From Lachnospiraceae bacterium (lineage in GTDB: Bacteria; Bacillota; Clostridia; Lachnospirales; Lachnospiraceae): a stretch of 5,234 bases of DNA. The translations under genes and the position numbers were made by a program. Location: NCBI GenBank assembly GCA_022798035.1, contig JAAWLS010000179.1, forward strand, positions 1 to 5,234, read 5' to 3'. The notes beneath the pieces were generated by a model that did no database searches, was not told where the DNA came from, and was given only the letters and a program-made list of their open reading frames with translations. Of the stretch, positions 1-5,234 are shown piece by piece (the stretch's first letter is position 1; the number at the start of each line of letters is the position of its first letter).

Positions 1-723
1 GATATTTTTTATTCTCTGGAGGACGCCTGGCAGAGAAATTTCGGTTATGGAAAAATATATGATGAAGCGGCTCCGATTATGAATATGATAATTGATTGCG
101 AGCCCATTTATTTTCAGTATGATAACAGACGGTGGATGATTGAGCTTTGGAAAGGCCAGTACGGTATCACCACAGGAGCAGAAGTGGGAATTTATGTGGA
201 TAATAAGCCAAATCCCAGAGAGAAACCGGAAGATGTGTTCTATGAGTGCGTGTCAGAAGAAGAACAGCTTCCCATTTGTATGACTTTATACAAAAACGGA
301 AAAGCTCTGTTTCAAAGAGAAAAGAATCACTGGTGGCTGACTGGCTTCCGGCTGGGAGAATTTTCCTATCCGAGAGAGCTGATGCTGGAAGTGTCCCTCG
401 TTTTTGAGCGTCACGATATGCTGGAGGCCTTTTTGAAAGGCTGTTATGAGGCTGGATATCGGCCTGAGGATATGCACGTGCGGTGCAACCGTGTTTCATT
501 TTCCTTCTACCATCCCAAGAATTATCAGCCCTGCAGGTATGGAAAAATATTTCGGAAATGGATTCAATGGCAGAATCGCCTGAACTGCAGAATTTATCGG
601 AAGGTGACAAGAGCATTTTCCCGAACTATTGACAAACTGGATTATCTTATGCTGGCATATCCAAGGATTTTTTGTCTGCTGATTCAAACGGGGAGATTTG
701 TTCAAGGGAAAAAGAGAAAATGA
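1..723 (+). CDS. DUF4474 domain-containing protein, 5'-truncated by window edge
   Basis: The reading frame is open from base 1, so the gene begins upstream; 240 codons are visible before TGA. The ATG at 79 is an internal methionine, because the frame upstream (FYSLEDAWQRNFGYG, then YDEAAPIMNM) is clearly family-like coding sequence. The fragment matches my recollection of DUF4474, a domain of unknown function common in Lachnospiraceae and relatives. Hallmarks are the run IIDCEPIYF, the RRWMIELWKGQYGITTG segment at fragment residues 43-59 and the EVGIYVDN segment that follows. A WWLTGFRLGEFS patch lies near residues 111-122. The tail (about 175-240) is rich in Arg, Lys and Tyr and ends GKKRK. 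It includes a mildly hydrophobic stretch (YLMLAYPRIFCLLIQ, about 215-229) that could touch a membrane. The biochemical role is unknown. The stop codon overlaps the start of the downstream phosphoesterase by 4 nt, so the two are probably co-translated and may act together. Confidence 0.85.
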   Translation, partial: DIFYSLEDAWQRNFGYGKIYDEAAPIMNMIIDCEPIYFQYDNRRWMIELWKGQYGITTGAEVGIYVDNKPNPREKPEDVFYECVSEEEQLPICMTLYKNGKALFQREKNHWWLTGFRLGEFSYPRELMLEVSLVFERHDMLEAFLKGCYEAGYRPEDMHVRCNRVSFSFYHPKNYQPCRYGKIFRKWIQWQNRLNCRIYRKVTRAFSRTIDKLDYLMLAYPRIFCLLIQTGRFVQGKKRK

Positions 724-1634
724 GGCGTACAGAAAAAAGGCTGAACCAGGCATACCAGGAAGCGCTGTGCATTCCCATTCACAGGGGAAGCCGGATTGTG
801 CTGATGAGCGACTGCCATCGTGGAATCGGAAATTGGGGAGACAATTTTCAGGACAATCAAAACCTGTTTTTTGCGGCTCTGCAGTATTACAACAAAAGAA
901 AATTTATTTACATTGAGCTGGGAGACGGAGATGAACTGTGGGAAAACCGCAATTTGGGAGAGATTGTGCGGATACACAGCAATCAGTTCTGGATGATGGG
1001 AGAGTTTTACCGTGATAATCGTTTCTACATGCTGTACGGCAATCACGACCGGAAAAAGTCACAGCAGAAATATTTTAAGACAAAATGTCATTCCTATTAC
1101 TGCGAGGCGGAAGAACAAGAAAAAGAGCTGTTTCCTGGCATGAAAGTGCATGAGGCAATACGGCTGCAGGATGAGTGCTGTGGGAGAGAACTGTTTCTGG
1201 TGCACGGACACCAGGGAGATTTCTGGAATGATACGATGTGGAAAGTTACCCGTTCTCTAGTCCGCTATCTCTGGAGGCCGCTGGAACTGGCCGGATGCAA
1301 CGACCCTACCAGCGCCGCCAAAAATTACAGCAAGAAAGAGAGAATAGAAATGAAGCTTTCCAACTGGGCGCAGAAACATGAAATTCTTCTGGCGGCAGGG
1401 CATACTCACCGGCCGGTGTTTTCCAAGCCTGGAGAAGGGTTTTACTTTAATGATGGAAGCTGTGTGCACCCTAGATGCATCACTGCTTTGGAGCTGGAGC
1501 GCGGAACGATTACACTGGTGAAATGGAGTATGAAAGTCAGAGAGGACAATGTAATCTACATTGGCAGAGATGTGCTGGAAGGTCCGGAATCTCTGGCAGA
1601 TTATGGGGGAAATGAAGGATTCTTTCCTACATGA
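720..1634 (+). CDS. Calcineurin-like metallophosphoesterase
   Basis: A 304-aa metal-dependent phosphoesterase with the full calcineurin-type signature. Visible motifs are SDCHRG (Asp31, His33), GDGDE (Asp69), GNHD (Asn108, His109), VHGHQGD (His164) and GHTH (His228, His230). In this superfamily these residues coordinate two divalent metals that hydrolyse phosphomono- or diesters. All are intact, so the enzyme should be active, but the substrate cannot be read from sequence. There is no signal peptide or membrane segment, so it is probably cytoplasmic. An upstream in-frame TTG at 672 would add 16 residues. I prefer ATG 720 because it gives the classic ATGA overlap with the preceding stop, lies about 10 nt after an AAGGGA Shine-Dalgarno-like stretch (704-709), and the extra residues simply overlay the upstream gene. 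The protein has an aromatic and charged middle section (WNDTMWKVTRSLVRYLWRPLE, split around 169-189) that is likely the substrate-side cap. Some relatives act on UDP-diacylglucosamine or cyclic nucleotides; neither can be assigned here. Confidence 0.9.
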   Translation: MRRTEKRLNQAYQEALCIPIHRGSRIVLMSDCHRGIGNWGDNFQDNQNLFFAALQYYNKRKFIYIELGDGDELWENRNLGEIVRIHSNQFWMMGEFYRDNRFYMLYGNHDRKKSQQKYFKTKCHSYYCEAEEQEKELFPGMKVHEAIRLQDECCGRELFLVHGHQGDFWNDTMWKVTRSLVRYLWRPLELAGCNDPTSAAKNYSKKERIEMKLSNWAQKHEILLAAGHTHRPVFSKPGEGFYFNDGSCVHPRCITALELERGTITLVKWSMKVREDNVIYIGRDVLEGPESLADYGGNEGFFPT

Positions 1635-1663
1635 TATGAAGTGTTTGGAATTTATTATTTAAT

Positions 1664-1717
1664 AATACTAGAACTGCCGTACGAAAATGCGTTTCTTTCG
1701 TGCGGCAGTTCTGTATT
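1664..1717 (+). terminator. Long near-perfect hairpin after the phosphoesterase gene, probable terminator
   Basis: The arm at 1670-1686 (AGAACTGCCGTACGAAA) pairs with 1696-1712 (TTTCGTGCGGCAGTTCT) over 17 positions with a single G-U, leaving a 9-nt loop. Skipping one bulged T at 1669 extends the stem by five more pairs (AATAC with GTATT), giving 22 pairs. It begins 30 nt after the TGA of the + operon, the usual place for an intrinsic terminator. The 3' side continues GTATTGGGTGAATTTT, so the uridine run is poor. The site may terminate inefficiently, rely on stem strength, or be an mRNA 3'-end stabiliser. An AT-only dyad (arms 1653-1659 and 1661-1667) sits just before it and competes with the stem extension. 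Confidence 0.55.
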
Positions 1718-1800
1718 GGGTGAATTTTCCAATCCTAAGAAAATATTAAGAATTAGAGAAAGAAATAATGAAAAAGAACGTGGTAGGATTGGTACATAAG

Positions 1801-1864
1801 AAATCAAGTTCCACAGAATGGATTCCATAAAAAAATCAAGTTCCACAGGACAGATTCCATAGAA
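1801..1864. repeat. Two tandem copies of a 32-bp repeat
   Basis: The unit at 1801-1832 is repeated at 1833-1864 with no spacer. Both begin AAATCAAGTTCCACAG and share GATTCCATA; I count 28 of 32 identical positions, with changes in the middle (AATG versus GACA) and one near the end. A few bases before the first copy (CATAAG) also resemble the unit end, so a decayed third copy is possible. The repeat lies in non-coding DNA 29 nt before the ATG at 1893, so it would fall in the promoter or leader of that gene. The unit is not a multiple of three, and the frame of the downstream gene is closed by TAG at 1860, so it is not a protein repeat. Its function is unknown. Confidence 0.8.
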
Positions 1865-1892
1865 AGACAGAAACGAAAAGGCGGGTGTTTTT

Positions 1893-2513
1893 ATGAAGAT
1901 AGGAAAAAATAATTTTATCGTACAATGGCAGCTTCACAACGAAAAAGCGCTGGAATTTCTGACAATGGAGTATGGAGAATATCTGCTGTCAATTATCAAA
2001 AAGCATCTCTTCACACTGCCTCATCTTCAGAAAGCGTGTCTGATTGACACAGTAATGACTATCTGGAAGTATGCAGAATGCTTTGAAGGTGAAAATGAAT
2101 TTGAAAATTGGGCCGGTTCTGTAGCGAGGTACCGCTGCCTTGAATTTTTGAGAATCCATCAGAAAGAAGCCACTATCGCATGGCTGATTGAAAAAGAGAT
2201 TGCAGAAGAAAAGGAAGTAATGATAAGCTGCTTAAGCCCTGCAGAGCAGGATTTATTTGAAAAGTTTTACGAGAGTGAAAATGAGAAATATCTCAAGGAA
2301 ACGGAAAAAGATGTCTCCGATTACAATATATACGACTTGCTGAATCGAATTGATACAGATATTGCGGAATATGAGAAGGCATCTATGACTGCAGAAGAGA
2401 AAGAACAAATCTTTCTACATCTACAGACAAAACTGCAGCAGGGAAGACGAAGATTTTCCTTTCGGAGATATTTTGAAAGTTTTTACCGGAAAGCCGCGCC
2501 TGTAAACTGCTGA
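1893..2513 (+). CDS. Sigma-70 region 2-like protein lacking a normal region 4, with anti-sigma-like C-terminus
   Basis: A 206-aa protein starting at ATG 1893, 7 nt after an AAGGCGGG ribosome binding site (1878-1885). Residues about 13-90 resemble sigma-70 region 2 of ECF sigma factors: an N-terminal helix pair, then IDTVMTIWKYAECF (51-64), an EFENW turn (69-73) and SVARYRCLEFLR (76-87). This is the pattern that in the family binds core RNA polymerase and the -10 element. Residues 113-126 (SCLSPAEQDLFEKFY) look like the start of region 4, but the expected helix-turn-helix for the -35 element is missing. Instead residues about 140-181 read as NIYDLLNRIDTDIAEYE plus an acidic and basic helix (TAEEKEQIFLHLQTKL). 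That is the style of the cytoplasmic N-terminus of clostridial anti-sigma-like proteins encoded beside such sigma genes. It then ends in a basic tail (RRRFSFRRYF) with no membrane helix. I infer an internal deletion that joined sigma and anti-sigma genes and lost the anti-sigma remainder. A functional fused regulator, or a protein merely resembling sigma factors, are alternatives. Confidence 0.65.
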   Translation: MKIGKNNFIVQWQLHNEKALEFLTMEYGEYLLSIIKKHLFTLPHLQKACLIDTVMTIWKYAECFEGENEFENWAGSVARYRCLEFLRIHQKEATIAWLIEKEIAEEKEVMISCLSPAEQDLFEKFYESENEKYLKETEKDVSDYNIYDLLNRIDTDIAEYEKASMTAEEKEQIFLHLQTKLQQGRRRFSFRRYFESFYRKAAPVNC

Positions 2514-2561
2514 TTATCCAGAGCAGGTAGAGTTACATAGTCTGCTGCCGCAAGTGAAGTG

Positions 2562-4157
2562 TTATAAAGTGTCAGAAGGCTGCTGTTTATCAGAAGGCTG
2601 TGAACCTTCCGGCATTTCCGGTCTGTCAGAAGGCTGTGAACCTTCCGGCATTTCTGGCAGATGTTCTCCTGATTTCTGCTGGGGCATATCCTTTTTTTCC
2701 ATTTCATGGTTCCTTCTCGGAGTTCCCATCTCAGAGCCTTTCCCCTGAATCATCGTTTCCATGGTGATTTCTGTGTCGACATCTCCGCATTGCAGGGTGT
2801 AGCTGCTGCTTGCAGTAAGAGCCGGATGGCTGAATACTACGCTGTTATACTGTTTGGCTGGGGTGTAAGTAATCAATGTATTGCCTTCACTGTCTTTTAA
2901 AGAAAGTTCTGTCTCTGCGGCCTGCAAATCAAATTCTGCCAACAGGGCTCCCTGTGTGGAGGAATCACTGAAGTTCTGGGCCATGTCTATGAATCCTGCA
3001 GCGGCCACAATTCCTCCTGTAATCTGCGCTTCTCCGTTGTAGTCCAAAGCGCTGTTTCCTCCATTCTCAGAACCCGACACAAAGATTTCTCCTCCTGTGA
3101 TATAGAGATTGCCGTTGGAATCAAGTCCGTCTCCAGAGGCGTTGACGGTGAGAGTTCCCCCGGACAGGAGAATGTAGAGAGAGGAATCTGCCTGCGCCGG
3201 GCCGGCAGGTGAAGTAGTTTCTTTCCCTTCACTGTTTCCGGCAGAAGCGTTTAGACCGTCGTCTGAGGAAACTACTGTAATTGTCCCGCCCTGAATGGTG
3301 ATGTTTTTTCCTTCAATTCCCTCATAACTTTCCAGAATACGGATAGTTCCATTGCAGATGGTGAGGTCTGCGTCAGAATGAAGCCCATCGTCTCCGGCAG
3401 TGATATCAAAGGTTCCGTCTGCAATATAAAGAAATCCAAGAGAGGCATCGTCCTGGTTTGCTCCATGAATACCGTCTTTGCCGGCAGTAATCTGGAAAGT
3501 ACCGCCTGAAATACTGACGTCGTCTTTACCGCTCAGTCCATGTTTTGCTGCGTCAATGGTGTAAGAGCCCCCTGTGATGACGAGACTGTCCTTTGAGACA
3601 ATTCCATGTCCGAGATTACTGCGGACGTTCAGTGAATCGGAGCCGTTTAAAGTTAAATCTTCTTTTGAAAAAATAGCTCCATCTATATTAGAAGAATCAT
3701 TCAGCGATGTGAATTCTCCCGATGCAGTCAGAGTGTTTTCGCTGCCAGAGACAGAAGTGAGAAAGACTTTGTCTGCCTGGCGGATATAAACTGGAGCGTT
3801 GTCACTGCACTGGACGGAGACATTGTCCAGTACAAGCTGAATTTTGTCCTGTTTGCCGGCGTCTACAATAATCATGCCGTCTAAGGAACCAGAGAGCAGA
3901 TAAGTTCCCTCATCTGTAATGGTGACGGTGCTGTCGGAGACAGAAACTTTGTTAGAGCTGCAGGAAGCGGTGTTCTGTTCCAGAACAATGGGAATGGCGT
4001 CTGCTTCATCGTAGCCGCTTTCTCTGTCACGACTGCTGAAAAGTTCAGATTCATCGCGGGTAATAAAATCTGGTTTTGCAGAACTTTCCTTGGATGTGCC
4101 GCATCCCGCTAACATAAATAACAGGGCTGTACCTAAGAGATAGACAGATTTTTTCAT
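2562..4157 (-). CDS. Cthe_2159-family beta-helix carbohydrate-binding lipoprotein
   Basis: A 531-aa exported lipoprotein. The N-terminus MKKSVYLLGTALLFMLAGC is a type II signal peptide with lipobox LAGC, so Cys19 would be lipidated and the protein held on the outer face of the membrane. A Ser/Asp/Glu-rich linker (20-55) leads into a long body (about 56-465) of the family named after Cthe_2159, whose member in Clostridium thermocellum is a calcium-containing beta-helix that binds cellulose and polygalacturonate. Coils are visible: glycine turns such as HGI, HGL, DGI, DGL, EGI, DGL recur at residues 185, 207, 229, 258, 280, 301, 344 and 366, mostly 21-22 residues apart, each followed by a strand and GG(T/S)-type turn. 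Asp-rich turns (DDGLHSD, SDDGLN, GDGLDSNG) are plausible calcium sites. The tail (about 475-531) is charged, Met/Pro/Gln-rich and carries a duplicated PEMPEGSQPSD unit. An in-frame ATG at 4226 was rejected: it would hide the signal peptide and lies inside the upstream gene. The true ligand is unknown. Confidence 0.88.
   Translation of the reverse strand: MKKSVYLLGTALLFMLAGCGTSKESSAKPDFITRDESELFSSRDRESGYDEADAIPIVLEQNTASCSSNKVSVSDSTVTITDEGTYLLSGSLDGMIIVDAGKQDKIQLVLDNVSVQCSDNAPVYIRQADKVFLTSVSGSENTLTASGEFTSLNDSSNIDGAIFSKEDLTLNGSDSLNVRSNLGHGIVSKDSLVITGGSYTIDAAKHGLSGKDDVSISGGTFQITAGKDGIHGANQDDASLGFLYIADGTFDITAGDDGLHSDADLTICNGTIRILESYEGIEGKNITIQGGTITVVSSDDGLNASAGNSEGKETTSPAGPAQADSSLYILLSGGTLTVNASGDGLDSNGNLYITGGEIFVSGSENGGNSALDYNGEAQITGGIVAAAGFIDMAQNFSDSSTQGALLAEFDLQAAETELSLKDSEGNTLITYTPAKQYNSVVFSHPALTASSSYTLQCGDVDTEITMETMIQGKGSEMGTPRRNHEMEKKDMPQQKSGEHLPEMPEGSQPSDRPEMPEGSQPSDKQQPSDTL
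2590..2661 (-). repeat. 36-bp tandem duplication in the lipoprotein tail
   Basis: Two adjacent 36-bp units (2590-2625 and 2626-2661) encode PEMPEGSQPSD followed by Lys or Arg. Their first 29 bases on the plus strand are identical (2590-2618 versus 2626-2654), with differences only in the last seven. A fragment of the same unit (TCAGAAGGCTG, 2572-2582) lies just beyond and encodes the final QPSD. The near-identity at DNA level points to recent slippage-type duplication in a flexible, low-complexity tail. Confidence 0.9.
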
Positions 4158-4164
4158 GCATTTT

Positions 4165-4172
4165 CCTCCTTT
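4165..4172 (-). promoter_or_regulatory. Ribosome binding site fixing the lipoprotein start
   Basis: On the minus strand the sequence reads AAAGGAGG followed by 7 nt and ATG (4157). Its first two A residues belong to the TAA stop of the DUF4956 gene (4173-4171), so stop and Shine-Dalgarno are merged. This selects MKKS with its lipoprotein signal as the true start and indicates coupled translation. Confidence 0.9.
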
Positions 4173-4866
4173 ACAATTCACAGAGAACTGGCTTTTGACG
4201 GGAAACTGTGATTTCCAGATTTCCATTTCGACAGCGCAGCTCGTCTATGAACTTCTTTTCCTCTCTCAAATCTTTTAAGGTGATTTGATAGGTGAGTTTG
4301 AACAGGCTTCCCATGTTTGTGGTTTTTACATCCAGCATTTCCCATTTGCTGGCATATAGATTCAAAATTTCATCAAATACCTGGGGATAATCCAGATTTT
4401 CAGGTATCGTGATATGTAATGTTTTCCTTCTTTCTGTATTTTTAGAAAATTTCAGACCAAGCCAGGTGTAAATGAGACTGCCAAAGCCCAAAATCAAAGC
4501 AGACAGAAGAGCATAGCCAAGATAGCCCATTCCTGCAGTCAGTCCAGTCCCCATAGCCAGAAAAATGGCGCAAATTTCTTTGGCTGAACCTGGAACGGAG
4601 CGGAAACGCACCAGATTGAAAGCCCCGGCTACTGCAACGCCGGCGCCGATATTTCCATTTACAAGGAGGATTACAATGCACACAATGGCGGGAATCAGCG
4701 CAAGTGTGATGACAAAACTCTGGGTATAATGATTCTTGTAGGTGTAAACAAGGGCCAGAAACATGCCGATGACTAAAGATACCATGAGACATAACAAAAA
4801 CTGGGTGATTTGAATTGACGGTATCTTTTCTGTGTCAAAGACACTTCGAAACATATCATTAAGCAT
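4171..4866 (-). CDS. DUF4956 integral membrane protein
   Basis: A 231-aa protein of the DUF4956 family. The N-terminal half is membrane-embedded. Hydrophobic helices run at about 18-42, 48-70 and 96-138 (probably two helices), with a glycine/alanine-rich stretch and the strongly conserved family motif FNLVRFRSVPGSAKEI at residues 83-98. From about 145 on the protein is soluble and mixed alpha/beta (LHITIPENLDYPQVFDEILNLYA, then a SLFKLTYQITLKD strand pair), presumably a cytoplasmic domain. The molecular function of DUF4956 is not established. Genes of this family commonly lie beside VTC-domain polyphosphate polymerases, as here, which suggests a membrane partner that anchors, regulates or translocates the product. 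The start is ATG 4866, preceded by AGGAGG at 4880-4875. A longer in-frame start at 4989 would add 41 residues read from the upstream gene and was rejected. It overlaps the upstream gene by 8 nt and is followed 13 nt later by the lipoprotein gene. Confidence 0.9.
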   Translation of the reverse strand: MLNDMFRSVFDTEKIPSIQITQFLLCLMVSLVIGMFLALVYTYKNHYTQSFVITLALIPAIVCIVILLVNGNIGAGVAVAGAFNLVRFRSVPGSAKEICAIFLAMGTGLTAGMGYLGYALLSALILGFGSLIYTWLGLKFSKNTERRKTLHITIPENLDYPQVFDEILNLYASKWEMLDVKTTNMGSLFKLTYQITLKDLREEKKFIDELRCRNGNLEITVSRQKPVLCEL

Positions 4867-5234
4867 ATTGAAATCCTCCTGTATTCTGCAATTCTGTTTT
4901 TTTATTGTTCCGGTTGAGGTACTTTTGACGCTGTAATCTCGTTTCATACACTTTTCCATATTTTGAAAAGGAAGTCCGGTAAATTCCATATTCGGAAAGG
5001 GCGGCCGCCAGCCACAGAGGCATGGAATCTTTCACTTTGATTTCCATCAGCGTAAGACCCGGCGGCAGAAGAGAAGCGCCGGATGTGCTATGATTTAAGG
5101 CCAGATGTTCCCGGCGCCAGAGAATGTTCCTGTCAAAAGTAATCCGCAGGTTTTCATCCTGAATGCCGATGAAGGATTCTCTCTGATAAGAAAGAAATAC
5201 CATAGGAGAGAGGGCGGGATAGAATTCACGAAAG
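4859..5234 (-). CDS. VTC-domain polyphosphate polymerase family protein, 3' part only
   Basis: The frame is open to the right edge, so the N-terminal part lies outside the window; 124 codons are seen. The fragment begins FREFYPALSPMVFLSYQRESF and contains LRITFDRNI (29-37), MEIKVKDSMPLWL (63-75) and SFSKYG (88-93). These match the C-terminal half of the VTC catalytic domain of the triphosphate-tunnel fold, known from yeast Vtc4, which polymerises polyphosphate from ATP. By family analogy Arg30 and Arg35 would line the tunnel for phosphate, Glu64 would be the metal ligand and Lys91 the conserved late lysine; the residue matching is by eye. The ATG at 5203 is internal, because REFYPALSP before it is also family-like. 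A tail of about 30 residues (LNRNNKKTELQ) is basic and poorly conserved. It is first in transcription order among the genes seen and overlaps DUF4956 by 8 nt, so both are likely made in matched amounts. The actual product in bacteria of this gene set has not been settled. Confidence 0.85.
   Translation of the reverse strand, partial: FREFYPALSPMVFLSYQRESFIGIQDENLRITFDRNILWRREHLALNHSTSGASLLPPGLTLMEIKVKDSMPLWLAAALSEYGIYRTSFSKYGKVYETRLQRQKYLNRNNKKTELQNTGGFQYA
4875..4880 (-). promoter_or_regulatory. Ribosome binding site fixing the DUF4956 start
   Basis: AGGAGG on the minus strand, 8 nt before ATG 4866. It lies inside the last codons of the polyphosphate polymerase gene (encoding its GGF residues). 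Ribosomes finishing that gene at TAA 4861-4859 would end within 8 nt of the new start, which favours translational coupling. Confidence 0.88.

Noticed and set aside
672..719. TTG start giving a phosphoesterase 16 residues longer
   Set aside because: No good ribosome binding site is placed for it, the extra residues overlay the DUF4474 coding end, and ATG 720 gives a classic 4-nt stop/start overlap.
1655..1846. Minus-strand 63-codon open frame across the intergenic region
   Set aside because: It runs through the hairpin and the tandem repeat, its repeated peptide simply reflects the DNA repeat, and no convincing start signal was seen.
1801..1864. CRISPR array
   Set aside because: The two copies abut with no spacer and there are no cas genes in the window.
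1713..1892. Sigma-A promoter for the gene at 1893
   Set aside because: TTGGGT (1716) and TATTAA (1744) are 22 nt apart, too far, and no better pair was seen, so no promoter is called.
2514..2561. Bidirectional terminator between the convergent genes
   Set aside because: Only 5-bp arms (AGCAG with CTGCT) were found, without a uridine run on either strand; too weak to annotate.
2483..2748. Short frames on both strands across the convergent gene ends
   Set aside because: Their repeated peptides (such as SEGCEPSGISG) are readings of the 36-bp repeat in other frames and have no start signals.
4158..4226. Upstream ATG for the lipoprotein
   Set aside because: It would bury the signal peptide 23 residues inside the protein and overlap the DUF4956 end, whereas ATG 4157 has AAAGGAGG at ideal spacing.
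4867..4989. Upstream ATG for DUF4956
   Set aside because: The added 41 residues are antiframe reading of the polymerase gene, and ATG 4866 has AGGAGG 8 nt upstream.

Overview
The window looks like chromosomal DNA of an anaerobic Firmicute in class Clostridia, most likely a gut Lachnospiraceae. The reasons are the gene families present (DUF4474, a Cthe_2159-type beta-helix lipoprotein, DUF4956 with a VTC-type polyphosphate polymerase), the strong AGGAGG ribosome binding sites and moderately AT-rich DNA with A-rich leaders. This placement is an inference from family distribution; no rRNA or other phylogenetic marker is present.

Layout. Bases 1-1634 (+ strand) hold the 3' part of a DUF4474 gene and a metallophosphoesterase whose ATG overlaps the DUF4474 stop (ATGA), so they form a translationally coupled pair. 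Bases 1635-1892 are non-coding. They contain a long, almost perfect hairpin 30 nt after the operon (a probable terminator) and two tandem copies of a 32-bp repeat just ahead of the next gene. Bases 1893-2513 (+) encode a 206-aa protein whose N-terminal half looks like region 2 of an ECF sigma factor. Its C-terminal half lacks the region 4 helix-turn-helix and instead resembles the cytoplasmic N-terminus of a clostridial anti-sigma-like protein. It may be a deletion-fused remnant of a sigma/anti-sigma pair or an unusual fused regulator.

After a 48-bp convergent gap with no convincing terminator, the rest of the window (5234 down to 2562) is a minus-strand operon. In order of transcription it holds a VTC-domain polyphosphate polymerase (cut by the window edge), a DUF4956 membrane protein (8-nt overlap, strong Shine-Dalgarno) and a beta-helix lipoprotein of the Cthe_2159 carbohydrate-binding family (13-nt gap; the upstream stop codon merges into its Shine-Dalgarno). 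These three families are often found together in Clostridia, commonly with CotH-type kinases. The tight packing suggests one cell-envelope machine: a membrane-linked polyphosphate (or related polyanion) synthase, a membrane partner and an exported polysaccharide- or polyanion-binding lipoprotein. The joint function is not established and is inferred here.

The best candidates for something under-described are the sigma/anti-sigma-like chimera and the polyphosphate polymerase/DUF4956/beta-helix module. The rest is ordinary.
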